Assembly: GCF_001584335.1 (NCBI RefSeq)
Contig: NZ_LSBB01000020.1
Span: forward strand, 372,001 to 436,000
Origin: Bacillus atrophaeus
Lineage (GTDB): Bacteria; Bacillota; Bacilli; Bacillales; Bacillaceae
Reading direction: 5' to 3'
Length of the DNA stretch: 64,000 nucleotides
Position numbers and translations under genes: made by a program. Below the pieces are notes generated by a model, which did not search any database, was not told where the DNA came from, and was given only the letters and a program-made list of their open reading frames with translations. This document shows positions 6,995-18,539 of the stretch, piece after piece; position 1 is the stretch's first letter; the number at the start of each line of letters is the position of its first letter.

Positions 6995-9900
6995 TTGGCA
7001 AAGCTGACAGCTCGTTTTGAAATGGAAGACCGTGTGAGTAAGAAAATAAGAAAAATCCAAAATGGATTTAGAGCGCTTGAGAAATATAGAAAAATGATGA
7101 AGCGTAAAAACTCAATTGATATACGAAAAGAAAGCAAATTCGTATTGAAAACAATTGACCGCATACAAAAATCAATGAAAACAAAGCTGGGCGCTCAAAT
7201 GATATCCATTACAGCTGAAGATGGAGCCAGCGCCGTGATTCAACAGGTCCAAGTTCAATTAGCGGGTCTGCCTGCGTCTTTATCAATAAAAATTGGAGCA
7301 AGTGATCACGCAACAGAAAAATTTGAAAGATTACGAGAAACGGTTGCGGGATTCAAAGGCTTTACCATCAGGCTGAGCGCGGATGACCAAGTGACACCGG
7401 CCATTCAAAAAATCAAACGGTATATGCAAACCGCGTTAAAGAATGGCTACTCAGTCACCATACGTGTTATCGACCATGTGATGAAAACAGTCGGGCGTAT
7501 CTCAGCCGGTATTGATGCCCTTACCGGAAAAGACAACAGCATTGAGCTAACCATCAATGAGAAAGTATCAGAAAAGCTGGCGTCATTACAGAAAAAAATT
7601 GCGGAGATCGGAAACATAGCGCCTGCGGCGAAAGGAGCTTCTCCTGCAGCAGGCACTGGGGGAAATGCAAGTGAGATCGCCATCAAGTTTGATCCAGAAA
7701 CGATTCTGACAGAGCTGGACAAATTTGCAGAATCATTTATGAAAAAAGTGGATGAGATCGCAACAAAGTTCAGCCCGGAAACGATTTTGACAGAGCTGGA
7801 TAAATTCACAACATCGTTCATGGGCAAAGTGGATGAGATCGCGACGAAGTTCAGCCCGGAAACAATTTTGAAAGAATTGGACAAGTTCACCTCATCATTC
7901 ATGGGTAAAGTAGACGAAATCGCAAGCAAGTTCAGCCCGGAAACGATTTTGAAGGAACTGGACAAATTTACGGATTCATTCATGAAAAAAGTGGACGACG
8001 TCGCAAGCAAATTCAGCCCGGAAACGATTTTGAAGGAACTGGACAATTTTACGGATTCATTCATGAAAAAAGTGGATGACGTCGTAAGTAAATTCAGTCC
8101 GGATGCAATTATTACACGGGCAGAGGAATTTGTAACCAATATCATAGACAAGGTTTCGGAAAAATTTAACTTTCTAAATCCCGATAAAATCATAGAAAAA
8201 GCTGAAAAATTCGTCGATAAAATTGTCGATAAGATCGCAAAAAAATTCGAGAAGTTCAGCCCCGATAAAATCATAGAAAAAGTCGGAGAATTCTTTGAAA
8301 AGATTATTAAGGGCATCGCCGAAAAACTGGGGAATATTGATATCGGCGGCTTACTAGGCGGTAAAAATAAGTCTAAAGAAAGTAAAGGCAAGAAAAAAGC
8401 TACTAAAGAAAGTTCAAATACCAATGTGGCTAATCGTCCTGCAGCAAACAAAAAAACGGTTTCTTCCCGTTCAAAAACTAAGAAGTCTGGTGGCAAATGG
8501 AGCGGGGCCGGCGGATGCTGCTGTGCTGGAATAAGCGCAGGTAAGAGTAAAAAAGTCAAAAATAGAAATGGTTCAACAACTAATAGTCCGGCAGCCAAAG
8601 GAAATAAAACAAATCCGGCAAATAATCCCAAATCGCCAAAAGGTTCATCAGGTAAAGGATTCTCGGACCTTTTTAAAACATTAGGAGATTCAAAAGGTCT
8701 GAAAGGCGGACTTAAAGGGGTAAAAGGAGCAGCGAAAGGTATCCCGGGCCTAGGTACAATTCTATCTCTTACTGATTTAGCTGGTATAAATAAAGATAAT
8801 GCTGGCGAAAAAATTGGTTCAGCCGGCGGCGGGATGGCCGGAGCAGCTGCCGGAGCAGCTATCGGCAGTGTCGTTCCGGGAGTCGGTACACTCATTGGCG
8901 GAGCAGTAGGGGGAATTGCAGGCAGTTTAGGCGGCTCAAGTTTGGGTGAGTCATTTGATTCCGGTGCTTTGAAAGATACTTGGACCAGTATTACCGAAGG
9001 AGCCCAAAGCGCTTGGTCAACTGTCCAAGATACTTGGAATAGTGTATCAGCTTGGTTTATGGATACGGTATGGACGCCAATATCATCAGCAGTTGTAGGA
9101 GTGGCTACAAGCATATGGTCAAACATCGTGAACGCGTGGACAACCATACAAACGATATTTAGCACTGTAGCGACATGGTTTATGGACAATGTCTGGACCC
9201 CGGTTTCATCTGCAGTTATAGGCGTGGCTACAAGCATATGGTCAAGCATTGTAAGCGCATGGACAACAATAAAAACAATATTTAGCACTGTAGCGACGTG
9301 GTTTATGGATAATGTCTGGACTCCGGTTTCATCGGCGGTTGCAGGTGTCGCTACTACTATTTGGTCTAAGATCGTAAATGCATGGACGACGATAAAAAAT
9401 GTTTTCAGTACAGTTGCCTCATGGTTTATGAGCACAGTCTGGGAGCCGGTTAAATCAGCTGTGATCGGGGCAGCCACAACGATTTGGAGCAAAATGACAG
9501 GAGCTTGGGATAAGATTAAGAGCGTATTCAGCGCGGTGTCGGGATGGTTTATGGATACCGTCTGGAATCCGATCAAAAATACCGTTTTAGATGTTGGAAA
9601 AGGGATATCTAATGCTTTTCAAACAGCATTAGACGCTGTGAAGAACATTTGGAAAGGTCTGAGCGGATGGTTTGTAAAGCATATACAAGAACCCCTTACA
9701 AAGGTTGGCGATACAATAGCAGGAGCTTTTTCAAAAGCGTTTGGCTGGGTGAAAAAGATATGGGACAAAGCCGGCGGGGTAGCGACCAGCATTATCAACT
9801 TCGTGACTGGCGGAGGAGACGTAGACGATTATAAAGGAGAAGACCCAGATAAAAATGCAACTGGAGGTTACATCACGAAGCCGATTGTTTCATGGGTAGG

Positions 9901-11500
9901 TGAAGCCGGCAATGAGTTTGTCATCCCCGTTCAGAACAATAGAGGCCGCGGGAAAATGCTTTTAGGCCAAGCCGCATCAAAACTTGGAATGCGTGTTGTA
10001 GACGATATGGGAGCTGCTTCAGCGTCATCTGGCAATACGTCATTTGTTCCAGGAGGCACAGCAGCCGGCGGATCGATGTCAGCATCAATTTCTCCGTCTG
10101 TCGATGCATCAAACCTTAACGGCCAAGTCTCATCATTAGGCCAGCAATTCTCTAAGAGCTTTGATAGCGGGATAAACAATCAAACGGTTAATATGGAGGA
10201 TTGGAAGAAAAAGAATATTGGAACGCCGTTTAACAATTTGATATCCTCTTCTCCTAATTACGGAAAACAGGTGGTGACCGGCTATGCGAAAGGGCAAAAT
10301 ACTACCGCAACCGGAACAGACGGGTTTTTACAATCAAAAGTAAAAACTCCATATCAAGCTACAGTAAACAAATCATCCTCATGGGGCACCGGAACAGTAA
10401 AAGGCTTTGCATCCGGGCAAAATTCGTCTCAAACTGGTACGGCCCAATATGTCAGCACACATGTCGATAAACCGTTCCTGCGTTCGAAAGAAACATCAAA
10501 CAGCTGGGGATCAGGTTTGGTCGGCAATTTCGTGTCAGGTATGACATCAAAAGCCAGTGAAGTGAAGCAGGCAGCCAAGGATATGGCTAAAAAGGTTGAA
10601 GAAGCCTTCAGGGAAGAGCTGGACATCCATTCTCCTTCCCGCGTCATGATGAGTCTTGGACGTTTTGCTTCTGTCGGAGTCGTAAAAGGCCTTGGCTCAG
10701 TTGATGTGAAAAAATTCGCCGAAAACCAAGCCGGCTCACTCGCTGCCGCGTTTTCCGGAATGGGTGCTGTCAGCGGAAACGTCAAAGAATGGCTGTTAGC
10801 TGCGATGAGCGCTACAAATACTCCATTCAGTTGGCTTCCGGGCTTGATGACGATTGCTCAAAATGAATCGGGAGGCAACCCGAATGCTATTAACCTATGG
10901 GACAGCAACGCAAAAGCAGGTCATCCTTCTCAAGGGTTGATGCAGACCATTCTAACAACTTTTAATGACCATAAAGCGCCTGGCATGAATGATATTTTAA
11001 ACCCAATTCACAACGCTGCTGCCGCAATCGGCTATATTAAAAGCAGATACGGCTCTATCAACAACGTGCCGGGAATTAAGAGCATGAATAAAGGCGGGCC
11101 GTATGTGGGGTATGCCAACGGCGGCCTTATCACGAACGAACAAATCGCACGAGTCGGTGAAGGCAACAAACGTGAGTGGATTATTCCTGAGGAACGGGGC
11201 ATCCGCGGCCGCTATCTTTTGCAAAAAGCTGCCCAAGCACTTGGCATGGAAGTCTCTGATCCTTCTGAGAACAAACAGGACGAGCTTTCTTCAGGCACCG
11301 TGGCAGCCGTCACATCCGGAGGCCGCCAAACGGTACAAACAGTCGGAACAAAAGAAATTAAGATTGAATTCAACGGCGACCAGCATTTCCATAACGGACA
11401 GGACGCCGACAGCTTAGCGGCTAAAATTAAGCAAGCATTACTCGATGAATTGCAAAAAGACATTAACACCGGAGCGAAAGGGGTCGTTGCTTTTGACTAA
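6995..11500 (+). CDS. xkdO: XkdO, tape-measure protein with lytic transglycosylase domain
   Basis: 1501 residues; TTG start touching the preceding stop. Order: basic coiled coil (1-220); tandem 27-residue repeats with core [14 protein letters not shown] (~227-370; 81-bp DNA period); Lys/Gly/Asn-rich linker with a Cys-Cys-Cys motif (~508-510); Gly/Ala hydrophobic helix (~605-655); five 41-residue Trp-rich repeats (core [13 protein letters not shown], 123-bp period, nt ~9030-9600); and a C-terminal soluble lytic transglycosylase domain (~1278-1365) with catalytic Glu in [10 protein letters not shown] and the SQGLMQTI motif. It sets tail length and opens the target wall. I recall the B. subtilis homologue as ~1330 residues, so this one appears longer. 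Confidence 0.93.
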   Translation: MAKLTARFEMEDRVSKKIRKIQNGFRALEKYRKMMKRKNSIDIRKESKFVLKTIDRIQKSMKTKLGAQMISITAEDGASAVIQQVQVQLAGLPASLSIKIGASDHATEKFERLRETVAGFKGFTIRLSADDQVTPAIQKIKRYMQTALKNGYSVTIRVIDHVMKTVGRISAGIDALTGKDNSIELTINEKVSEKLASLQKKIAEIGNIAPAAKGASPAAGTGGNASEIAIKFDPETILTELDKFAESFMKKVDEIATKFSPETILTELDKFTTSFMGKVDEIATKFSPETILKELDKFTSSFMGKVDEIASKFSPETILKELDKFTDSFMKKVDDVASKFSPETILKELDNFTDSFMKKVDDVVSKFSPDAIITRAEEFVTNIIDKVSEKFNFLNPDKIIEKAEKFVDKIVDKIAKKFEKFSPDKIIEKVGEFFEKIIKGIAEKLGNIDIGGLLGGKNKSKESKGKKKATKESSNTNVANRPAANKKTVSSRSKTKKSGGKWSGAGGCCCAGISAGKSKKVKNRNGSTTNSPAAKGNKTNPANNPKSPKGSSGKGFSDLFKTLGDSKGLKGGLKGVKGAAKGIPGLGTILSLTDLAGINKDNAGEKIGSAGGGMAGAAAGAAIGSVVPGVGTLIGGAVGGIAGSLGGSSLGESFDSGALKDTWTSITEGAQSAWSTVQDTWNSVSAWFMDTVWTPISSAVVGVATSIWSNIVNAWTTIQTIFSTVATWFMDNVWTPVSSAVIGVATSIWSSIVSAWTTIKTIFSTVATWFMDNVWTPVSSAVAGVATTIWSKIVNAWTTIKNVFSTVASWFMSTVWEPVKSAVIGAATTIWSKMTGAWDKIKSVFSAVSGWFMDTVWNPIKNTVLDVGKGISNAFQTALDAVKNIWKGLSGWFVKHIQEPLTKVGDTIAGAFSKAFGWVKKIWDKAGGVATSIINFVTGGGDVDDYKGEDPDKNATGGYITKPIVSWVGEAGNEFVIPVQNNRGRGKMLLGQAASKLGMRVVDDMGAASASSGNTSFVPGGTAAGGSMSASISPSVDASNLNGQVSSLGQQFSKSFDSGINNQTVNMEDWKKKNIGTPFNNLISSSPNYGKQVVTGYAKGQNTTATGTDGFLQSKVKTPYQATVNKSSSWGTGTVKGFASGQNSSQTGTAQYVSTHVDKPFLRSKETSNSWGSGLVGNFVSGMTSKASEVKQAAKDMAKKVEEAFREELDIHSPSRVMMSLGRFASVGVVKGLGSVDVKKFAENQAGSLAAAFSGMGAVSGNVKEWLLAAMSATNTPFSWLPGLMTIAQNESGGNPNAINLWDSNAKAGHPSQGLMQTILTTFNDHKAPGMNDILNPIHNAAAAIGYIKSRYGSINNVPGIKSMNKGGPYVGYANGGLITNEQIARVGEGNKREWIIPEERGIRGRYLLQKAAQALGMEVSDPSENKQDELSSGTVAAVTSGGRQTVQTVGTKEIKIEFNGDQHFHNGQDADSLAAKIKQALLDELQKDINTGAKGVVAFD

Positions 11501-12152
11501 GTCTGTCTATGAATTTTGGATATCACAGGGGAAGGATAAGCTGCGATTTCCTGTTTTACCTGAGACGCTTGATGTATCAAACAGCGTGCAAAATGACTCA
11601 GTGACAATAACCGGCCTGGGTGAAATTACATTTATAGAGGAACTGGGAGCGAAAGAAATTTCGTTCTCTTCTTTTTTTCCTAAAACGTACAGCCCGATTT
11701 CTGAATATAAAAATATTCCATCACCAGAAAATGCGATTGCGCAAATTGAAAAATGGATGAAAGCTAAAAAGCCCGTCCAATTCCTGATAACAGGAACAAA
11801 AATCAATATGACATGCAGCGTCGAAAGCCTCTCTTACAGTGAAGGGGACAATGAGATAGGTGATCGGGATTTTGACATTGTGTTGAAAGAATACAAAACA
11901 GCATCACCAAGAAAGATCAAACAAAAGAAAAAAACAAAAACAAAACGACCGTCTAAAGCATCTCCTAAAACCTATACAGTGAAAAAAGGAGACACGCTTT
12001 GGGACCTCGCCGGAAAGTTTTACGGCAGCAGCACGAAATGGCGCAAGATTTGGAACGCCAATAAAACGGCTATGATTAAACGCAGCAAACGAAACATACG
12101 CCAGCCGGGACATTGGATTTTCCCGGGACAGAAATTGAAGATTCCGCAATGA
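11493..12152 (+). CDS. xkdP: XkdP, LysM-containing baseplate hub-associated protein
   Basis: Start chosen at TTG 11493 (overlapping the xkdO end), 9 bases after GAAAGGGG; TTG 11487 or ATG 11445 are alternatives. Residues 1-~135 resemble LysM-type tail proteins ([44 protein letters not shown]), then a Lys-rich linker and one LysM domain ([20 protein letters not shown], ~155-215). It probably bridges tube and baseplate hub, with LysM touching peptidoglycan. Confidence 0.85.
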   Translation: MTKSVYEFWISQGKDKLRFPVLPETLDVSNSVQNDSVTITGLGEITFIEELGAKEISFSSFFPKTYSPISEYKNIPSPENAIAQIEKWMKAKKPVQFLITGTKINMTCSVESLSYSEGDNEIGDRDFDIVLKEYKTASPRKIKQKKKTKTKRPSKASPKTYTVKKGDTLWDLAGKFYGSSTKWRKIWNANKTAMIKRSKRNIRQPGHWIFPGQKLKIPQ

Positions 12153-12167
12153 AACAGGTGATGACAG

Positions 12168-13145
12168 ATGATAGAACTATTCGTCATTAAAGAAACGGAA
12201 TGGCTTGAGCTGGTGGCAGAAAGCGTCTCTCTTGAAGGGCACAGGTATCAGGCACCGCGCTCCATTGAGGCGACCATTGTTACAAAACAAGGCAGCCAAA
12301 CGTATTACAGTGTATCAGAGGGCGATACCGTTTTATTTAAATGGAAAGGCAAAGAGCTTTTCAGGGGAATCGTCTTCGCAAGAACACCGGATGAGCATAC
12401 ACTGGCGTTCAGCGCTTATGATATGCTGCAATACTTGGTGAAAAATCAGGATGTTTATGTGTTTTCGAACCAGCGGGCCGACCAAATGATTAAGAGAATC
12501 GCCAATGATTTTCAAATCCCCGTCACAACGATCGCCAACACGGGCCATACCATCAAGTCTCTCGTATTTAAGAATGATACGAGTCTTTATGACATCATGC
12601 TGAAGGCTTTAAAGCAGACCAAGAGCCAGACCGGCCGCAATTATCAGCTTTATTCGGAAAAAGGAAAGCTTGGACTGCGGGAATGGCCTGACCCGGCTGA
12701 AATCTGGGTGCTGGAAACTGGCGTTAATATTACGGGATACCAATACAGCACCTCGATTAACGATACAGCGACACGAGTGGTGATGCGCCGCCAAAAGGAT
12801 AATAAAACGTATAAAGCCACTGCCAAAGACAGCACAGGCATGAGCAAATACGGCGTTCTTCAATATGTGGAGACGGTTTCTGATGACATCAACCAAGCCC
12901 AGCTTCAGCAGCGGGCTAAAGTGCGTCAGGCTGAAAAGAAAGGTGTCAAAAAAGAGCTGAAAAATATTCAGGCGATTGGCATTCCAGATTTGCAGAGCGG
13001 CTTGCCGGTGTATATTTCAATCCCGGAGGCAGGGGTTAAGAAAACGTATTGGGTTGATTCTGACAGGCATGAGTTTAAAGGAACAAAACATACGATGACC
13101 ATTGATGTGGTTGAAAAAAATACGATTCCGGAAGGGGCTTCGTGA
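12168..13145 (+). CDS. xkdQ: XkdQ, baseplate hub (gp27/gpD-like) protein
   Basis: 325 residues, ATG at 12168 after AACAGGTG. The pattern SQTYYSVSEGDTVLFKWKG and ELFRGIVFARTPDEH, then AYDMLQYLVKNQDVYVF and a C-terminal YWVDSDRHEFKGTKHTMTI is that of phage late-control/hub proteins such as YqbQ/XkdQ. It forms the trimeric hub under the tube. Its stop overlaps the xkdR start by one base (TGATG). Confidence 0.87.
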   Translation: MIELFVIKETEWLELVAESVSLEGHRYQAPRSIEATIVTKQGSQTYYSVSEGDTVLFKWKGKELFRGIVFARTPDEHTLAFSAYDMLQYLVKNQDVYVFSNQRADQMIKRIANDFQIPVTTIANTGHTIKSLVFKNDTSLYDIMLKALKQTKSQTGRNYQLYSEKGKLGLREWPDPAEIWVLETGVNITGYQYSTSINDTATRVVMRRQKDNKTYKATAKDSTGMSKYGVLQYVETVSDDINQAQLQQRAKVRQAEKKGVKKELKNIQAIGIPDLQSGLPVYISIPEAGVKKTYWVDSDRHEFKGTKHTMTIDVVEKNTIPEGAS

Positions 13146-13411
13146 TGAAATTAAGTGACGCCATTAAACAGTTAGCTGTAGGCGCCATTCATGCTGAGTC
13201 ACCGGTTGAACTGATGCCGGCTGAAGTGGTTTCCGTTTCCCCTGTCGAGATCAAACTGAAAGAAAACAGCAAGCTGATCATTCCGGCAGATTTACTGATC
13301 ATTCCCAAACGGATGCAGGATGGAGGAGACGATGTGCTTACTGCCGGTGAATATGTGATGATAGCGGCCTTGAGCGGCGGACAATCGTTTTTTATCATGG
13401 ATAAAATTTAG
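13145..13411 (+). CDS. xkdR: XkdR, DUF2577 baseplate protein
   Basis: 88 residues from ATG 13145, 7 bases after GAAGGGG; a GTG at 13142 is in frame but less well placed. Small OB-like beta protein (MPAEVVSVSPVEIKLKENSK; TAGEYVMIAALSGGQSFFIMD), matching DUF2577/XkdR. It is followed by a foreign-looking cassette that separates it from xkdS. Confidence 0.83.
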   Translation: MKLSDAIKQLAVGAIHAESPVELMPAEVVSVSPVEIKLKENSKLIIPADLLIIPKRMQDGGDDVLTAGEYVMIAALSGGQSFFIMDKI

Positions 13412-13425
13412 AGTCCGGCTTTCGA

Positions 13426-13454
13426 TTGTGTTTTGAAAAGCTCCATCGTATCAT
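13426..13454 (+). promoter_or_regulatory. Candidate sigma-A promoter of the VOC cassette
   Basis: TTGTGT (13426-13431), 17-base spacer, TATCAT (13449-13454), placed 22 bases before the start codon of the VOC pseudogene. The -35 is weak (TTG plus poor last half), the -10 matches 5 of 6. No other promoter is expected here inside the late operon. Confidence 0.5.
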
Positions 13455-13476
13455 TTGATGAAAAGGGGAAGTCTTT

Positions 13477-13853
<377 letters not shown>

Positions 13854-13865
13854 TCAGCCTGAAAT

Positions 13866-13901
13866 CAAAAGGCCCCTTCGACATTCGAAGGGTCTTTTTT
13901 T
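13866..13901 (+). terminator. Terminator closing the VOC cassette
   Basis: Stem CCCCTTCG/CGAAGGG(T) with loop ACATT-like centre, followed by TCTTTTTTT. It lies between the VOC pseudogene and xkdS, inside the late operon. Confidence 0.8.
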
Positions 13902-13932
13902 AATTGAACCAATTCATAAAGGAGTGGGCATC

Positions 13933-14358
13933 ATGGCCCTTACACCGGAAGTTGATTTTGAAGACATTGAAGACGGCGTCGAGGCCATTGAAACCTCGCG
14001 AACCTATTACATTGATTTTGATAACGGCCATATTACAAACGAACTGATAACGGGACTCGAAGCGATCAGGCAATTTGTCTATATCGCGCTGCACACGGAG
14101 CGTTACTCATACTCTGTCTTCAGCCATGATCTTGGAAACGAGCTTCAAGAGGTTCTTTCGGACAGCGAAACGACCGAGGCTTACAAGAAAATGGAGATCC
14201 CGAGACTTATTGAAGAAGCGTTGATTTATGATGACCGCATTTCTGCCGTCACAGATTTTGAGATTGAGAAAAAAGATGATGCGTTTTTTGTCTCGTTTAT
14301 CGTCGAAACCGATGAAGGAAAGCTTGAGATCGAGGAGGTGATTGGCGAAGATGTTTGA
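13933..14358 (+). CDS. xkdS: XkdS, baseplate wedge protein (DUF2634, gp25-like)
   Basis: Start at ATG 13933, 8 bases after AAAGGAG (an in-frame GTG at 13924 overlaps that site). 141 residues: [20 protein letters not shown], then [20 protein letters not shown] and [20 protein letters not shown]. This fits the DUF2634/gp25-like wedge proteins that precede the J protein. Overlaps xkdT by 8 bases. Confidence 0.85.
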   Translation: MALTPEVDFEDIEDGVEAIETSRTYYIDFDNGHITNELITGLEAIRQFVYIALHTERYSYSVFSHDLGNELQEVLSDSETTEAYKKMEIPRLIEEALIYDDRISAVTDFEIEKKDDAFFVSFIVETDEGKLEIEEVIGEDV

Positions 14359-15397
14359 AGATCAGACATTTGAAGAGATTATGGAGCGGATGCTTTCTCG
14401 CATTTCCGCTGATATTGATACGAGGGAAGGCAGCGTTATTTACAACGCATTAGCACCTGCGGCGGCTGAACTCGCAAAATCATATATTTGGCTTGATACC
14501 GTATTAGAATTAGTATTTTCAGATACAGCACAAGGAGAATTTCTGGACCGGCGGGCAACGGAAGCGGGCATTGAAAGATTAGCAGCGACAAAGGCTGTCA
14601 GGGCGGGAGAATTCACACCGGGTATTACAATTCCTACAGGCTCCCGCTTTTTCGCGGACAATCTCTATTTTCAATATACAGCAGATGGGACACTTGAATG
14701 TGAAACGGCAGGGGAAGCCGGCAACGCGAATATTTCCGGGCAGAATCTTTTGTCTCTTGATACGATCCCGGGTCTTGAGAAAGCGATTGTGAAGGATATT
14801 TTAATCCCCGGCCGGGAAGAAGAGCGGGATGACAGTTTACGAGACCGATATTTTACACGCGTTCGCCGTGAGGCTGTCAGTGCCAATAAGCAGCACTATA
14901 AGCAATGGGCGGAAGAAGTGGACGGCGTCGGAAAAGCGAAAATATTTCCTCTTTGGAACGGGGAAGGCACGGTGAAGATTGTCATAACCAATGCCACTCT
15001 TGAACCCGCATCCGATATTTTAGTCAAAAAAGTAAAAGATGCGATTGATCCCAAAGAGGGCCAGGGGGAAGGAGAAGCGCCCATCGGTGCATTTGTCACA
15101 GTGGAAAGCGCGGTGTGGAAAGAAGTTGAAATTTCTGCGGAAGTCCTGCCGGAGCTGAATCGTTCGATCGAAGACGTAAAAGCGGACATCGAAGCGGGCG
15201 TTTTACAGCTCTTTAAGAAAATGGCATTTGAAGACAATGTGATCCGTCTTTCACAAATCAATAATATCGTTTATAACGCTTCATCGGTCAGCGATTATGC
15301 CGACATCAAAATCAATGGGCTGGCTGAAAATTTAGTGCTGAACGATGTTGAAATACCAAAACTCGGGCAGGTGAATATCATTGAGCAAACTCGATGA
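14351..15397 (+). CDS. xkdT: XkdT, baseplate J-like protein
   Basis: Start ATG 14351 gives 348 residues, the size I recall for B. subtilis XkdT; TTG 14342 would lie only 3 bases from GAGGAGG. Baseplate J/gp47 family: [59 protein letters not shown] and [17 protein letters not shown]. Forms the baseplate wedge with XkdS and XkdU. Its last 17 bases overlap xkdU. Confidence 0.9.
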   Translation: MFEDQTFEEIMERMLSRISADIDTREGSVIYNALAPAAAELAKSYIWLDTVLELVFSDTAQGEFLDRRATEAGIERLAATKAVRAGEFTPGITIPTGSRFFADNLYFQYTADGTLECETAGEAGNANISGQNLLSLDTIPGLEKAIVKDILIPGREEERDDSLRDRYFTRVRREAVSANKQHYKQWAEEVDGVGKAKIFPLWNGEGTVKIVITNATLEPASDILVKKVKDAIDPKEGQGEGEAPIGAFVTVESAVWKEVEISAEVLPELNRSIEDVKADIEAGVLQLFKKMAFEDNVIRLSQINNIVYNASSVSDYADIKINGLAENLVLNDVEIPKLGQVNIIEQTR

Positions 15398-15959
15398 AAT
15401 GAGTGCATATCTTCCTTCATTTTTAACACGGTTAAAGGAAATGAAGGAACTGCTGCAGACGGAGGCGCCTGAGTTTGAAAAACAAAATAATAGTATATTC
15501 GAGGTCACAGACCAGCTGTTTGTATCGACGGCGACCTGGGGGCTGGATCGCTGGGAAAGGATTTTGGATGTACCGCGGGAATCAGGCGACACTTATGAAA
15601 TCAGACGGTTACGGCTGATTTCCAAAATGTCGAACATCCCGCCTGTTACGTATAGAGCCATTGAACAGGCGCTAAACCGATTTTTGAAACATCCGTCCTC
15701 CCGTGTCAGGCTCTTGCCAAACCAGTACCATTTTAATGTTGACATTGATATTGATGACCTCCAGCATATAGGCGAATTGATTGAAACGCTCGAAAATATG
15801 AAACCCGCCCATTTGGACTACACACTCCGGGCCGGTTTTAACGAACCGCTGCAGATAAAAGATACGGTCATCTTCAATCATCGCAGGTACCGGACGGCCA
15901 GTGAACTGAGGGTCGGTTATTCCGTAACCCTTAATAATAACGAGGTGGTCTTAACATGA
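15381..15959 (+). CDS. xkdU: XkdU, baseplate wedge protein (DUF2313)
   Basis: 192 residues, TTG start inside the xkdT end. YmfQ/DUF2313-like: [57 protein letters not shown] and [20 protein letters not shown]. It completes the gp25-J-YmfQ wedge triad. It overlaps the next gene by 4 bases. Confidence 0.87.
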   Translation: MSKLDEMSAYLPSFLTRLKEMKELLQTEAPEFEKQNNSIFEVTDQLFVSTATWGLDRWERILDVPRESGDTYEIRRLRLISKMSNIPPVTYRAIEQALNRFLKHPSSRVRLLPNQYHFNVDIDIDDLQHIGELIETLENMKPAHLDYTLRAGFNEPLQIKDTVIFNHRRYRTASELRVGYSVTLNNNEVVLT

Positions 15960-16228
15960 TTACAAAAGCATACAGAGAACGAACCGCTGCCGATTTAAAG
16001 AACAGAATTCAAAAAGTTTTGCTCAATGGGCAGGAAACAAAAATAGTCGAACTCTCTATAAAAGGCGCAAAGGTGACGGTTCTCACACAGCGGGAAGAAG
16101 ATATCAAACATATTAACCAAGTCCAAATTTTTGATGAAGCGGATAACGTGATCACAGAACGAAACACAGATTTAGACGTCAGCGACAATAGAACGCTAGA
16201 CTTCCGATTTACTTTTGAGGTGGTGTAA
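15956..16228 (+). CDS. Small tail protein of unknown function (90 aa)
   Basis: 90 residues, ATG at 15956 overlapping the xkdU stop. Beta-rich sequence ([51 protein letters not shown]). Position between XkdU and the tail fibre suggests a fibre-attachment adaptor, but I recognise no family with certainty. Confidence 0.75.
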   Translation: MITKAYRERTAADLKNRIQKVLLNGQETKIVELSIKGAKVTVLTQREEDIKHINQVQIFDEADNVITERNTDLDVSDNRTLDFRFTFEVV

Positions 16229-16230
16229 AC

Positions 16231-18186
16231 ATGGCTTACGAAGAAAAAACAGACTGGCTCCCGGATGATCCGATCAATGAAGATGACGTGAATCGCTGGG
16301 AGAAAGGAATCAAGGACGCGCATACAGACCTGGCTGCCCATAAAAATGATATGAATAATCCGCACAACACAACGAAAGCGCAAATCGGGCTTGGTAACGT
16401 GGATGATGTGCAGCAGGCATCGAAAATTGAATTTAATAATCATGATAACGATTCTACCCGTCATATTACATCCACAGAGCGGACTAACTGGAACGCCAAG
16501 GAAACGACCGCAGGAGCACAAAAAAAGGCTGATGCAGCTGAGAAAAATGCAAAAGCATACACAGATCAACATAGAAATGATACGAATAATCCGCACTCTG
16601 TAACAAAAGATCAAATCGGCCTTGGTAAAGTGACCAATGATAAACAAGCAACTAAATCAGAATTTGACGCCCATATTAACGATCAAATAAGACATATTTC
16701 TGACTCAGAACGTACCAAATGGAACGGGGCTCAACTAACTAAGTTGACAAGTGATCGAGGAAAAAGAATAAAAATACCTGATGGAACCGATATACTTACA
16801 TTGCCTACGGGGTTTTATTACGCACTCGGAAAAGCACTATTAAACAATCCGATTGAAGGAGATTCAGCTTGGTATAACTATGATGTTATTGAAGGTGAGG
16901 AAGGCAGAAAATCAATAGTGGCTTATCAAAGCTGGGGAGTCACAATGTGGATTGGGATGGTCCATACGAACGGGGAGTTTAGAGGATGGAAACAGGTTGC
17001 CACAACTGATTTATTAGATTCAGCGAATAATGATTTAAAATCTCATGTGAACAATAAAACGGTTCACATCACTGCGGATGAACGAAGTGAATGGAACGGC
17101 AGTCAGCTTTTTAAAATAACTGCTGATAATGGCACACAAAGAATAAACCTTACTTCCGGCTCTTTTTATGAATCTCTAAAAGACATTGGCTCTGTTTCTT
17201 TTTATGGTACAAATGCCGTTACTGATAATCCGTCGGCAACAAGTTTGCGCGGTATGCAATTAGTCGGACAGCCCGGAATAGGTATTGGTTATGCAGTAGA
17301 TGTAAGCGGTAATGCGTGGTGGTTCTATTATAATGCGAATCAAACTGCGATCAATTGGTTCCCGATTGAGTCTGCAAATGCCGCTCAAATGAGGATAGAA
17401 AAAGCTGTCTCTGATGCTAAAGAATATACCGACTCTAATTTTTCAAACGAAAAGTTAATGGTTCTCCCGATTGCCTCGGGAATTGAAGATGCGAGAATAG
17501 CAGGTACTGAATATCCATTTGGCATTACCTTAATGAAAATATATGATGATAACCAAACTGGTTATCCATTAGGCTATGGTCTAATTAAAAATGAAAAATG
17601 GAATAACGCCCGATTCACTCAATATTTTTATGGGAACGCAGATTCGCGAAACGGAAAAAATTATTTAACAGGTACTTGGATTCGCCATTGGTGGCTTGAA
17701 TCAGGATGGACACCATGGGAAAAAATTTCCGGTTTTGCGCATGCAAATATAGGAACAACAGGCCGTCAAACATTAAAAAAGGCCGAGCAAAATAAAATTC
17801 TATATAACAGAGTGATTATAGACAGTCATGGTGCGTTTGATATTTCCAACAATAGATTTATCGCTCCGAATGATGGAATGTACTTGATAGGCGGCGGCGC
17901 ATATGTAGAGACAATTGCGACCTACACTAATTTAGAATTACAAGTATTTAGAAATGGGAGCTTTTACAAAAGTGTGCAGCAATTTCGAAATAGTGATGGG
18001 CAAAATACTGACTCCAGGGATCTTACGATTTCTTGCGGGGGAGTAACAGTTCCGCTAAAAAAAGGAGATTATGTGGAATTATATATATATTGCGGTTATT
18101 CGGGGGATGTAACAAGGTATATCGGTGATAAGAATGGACAATACAATTATTTCGATATTGCTGAAATAGGCGGCAAAGTCTATTAA
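16231..18186 (+). CDS. xkdV: XkdV-position tail fibre with C1q-like tip
   Basis: 651 residues. N-terminal ~160 residues are XkdV-like: DWLPDDPINEDDVNRWEKGI, then repeated shaft motifs NPHNTTKAQIGLGNV and NPHSVTKDQIGLGKV with paired RHI(S/T)xxERTxWN units. Residues ~170-510 hold three knob-like segments (for example LTSGSFYESL and YPFGITLMKIYDD, each ending in tryptophan-rich strands). The last ~135 residues (ILYNRVIIDSHGAFDISNNR; MYLIGGGAYVETIATYTNLE; LKKGDYVELYIYCGYSGDVT) resemble a C1q/TNF-like trimeric tip. The tip half is AT-richer than the flanks, suggesting recent exchange. It determines which cell wall is recognised. Confidence 0.8.
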   Translation: MAYEEKTDWLPDDPINEDDVNRWEKGIKDAHTDLAAHKNDMNNPHNTTKAQIGLGNVDDVQQASKIEFNNHDNDSTRHITSTERTNWNAKETTAGAQKKADAAEKNAKAYTDQHRNDTNNPHSVTKDQIGLGKVTNDKQATKSEFDAHINDQIRHISDSERTKWNGAQLTKLTSDRGKRIKIPDGTDILTLPTGFYYALGKALLNNPIEGDSAWYNYDVIEGEEGRKSIVAYQSWGVTMWIGMVHTNGEFRGWKQVATTDLLDSANNDLKSHVNNKTVHITADERSEWNGSQLFKITADNGTQRINLTSGSFYESLKDIGSVSFYGTNAVTDNPSATSLRGMQLVGQPGIGIGYAVDVSGNAWWFYYNANQTAINWFPIESANAAQMRIEKAVSDAKEYTDSNFSNEKLMVLPIASGIEDARIAGTEYPFGITLMKIYDDNQTGYPLGYGLIKNEKWNNARFTQYFYGNADSRNGKNYLTGTWIRHWWLESGWTPWEKISGFAHANIGTTGRQTLKKAEQNKILYNRVIIDSHGAFDISNNRFIAPNDGMYLIGGGAYVETIATYTNLELQVFRNGSFYKSVQQFRNSDGQNTDSRDLTISCGGVTVPLKKGDYVELYIYCGYSGDVTRYIGDKNGQYNYFDIAEIGGKVY

Positions 18187-18209
18187 AAGAATAATAGAGG
18201 TGAACATGA

Positions 18210-18539
18210 ATGATGTTATATGACGCCATAATGTATAAATACCCAAGTGCAGAGGTTATGAGGGATTTTAAATTGCGAAACGAAGGCGGCGATTCTTATA
18301 TAGCTGAATGGAACATCCGCGCGCCTATCCCAACAAAAGAAGACTTGCAAGCCTGGTGGGAAGAATTGCAGCAAAATCCGCCATATGAGCCGCCGGACCA
18401 GCTTGAATTGCTCGCACAGCAATTGTCTCAAGAAAAATTGGCCCGTAAGCAGCTTGAGGAGCTGAATGAAACATTGGGAAGCGAATTGTCAGGAATAAAG
18501 CTTGAGCTTCTCTCGTTGAAAGGAGATGTTTCTGAATGA
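18210..18539 (+). CDS. xkdW: XkdW, phage-like protein following the fibre
   Basis: 109 residues; ATG 18210 (or 18213) after AGAGGTGA. MLYDAIMYKYPSAEVMRDF, WNIRAPIPTKEDLQAWWEEL and PYEPPDQLELLAQQLSQEK match XkdW closely; C-terminal third is coiled coil. Probably a fibre chaperone or adaptor. Its stop overlaps the xkdX start. Confidence 0.88.
   Translation: MMLYDAIMYKYPSAEVMRDFKLRNEGGDSYIAEWNIRAPIPTKEDLQAWWEELQQNPPYEPPDQLELLAQQLSQEKLARKQLEELNETLGSELSGIKLELLSLKGDVSE

Noticed and set aside
7447..9576. 709-codon open frame antisense to xkdO
   Set aside because: Lies entirely opposite the tape measure and mirrors its repeats; product is Pro/Ser/Ile-rich with no ribosome site or domain. Result of low stop frequency in repeat DNA.
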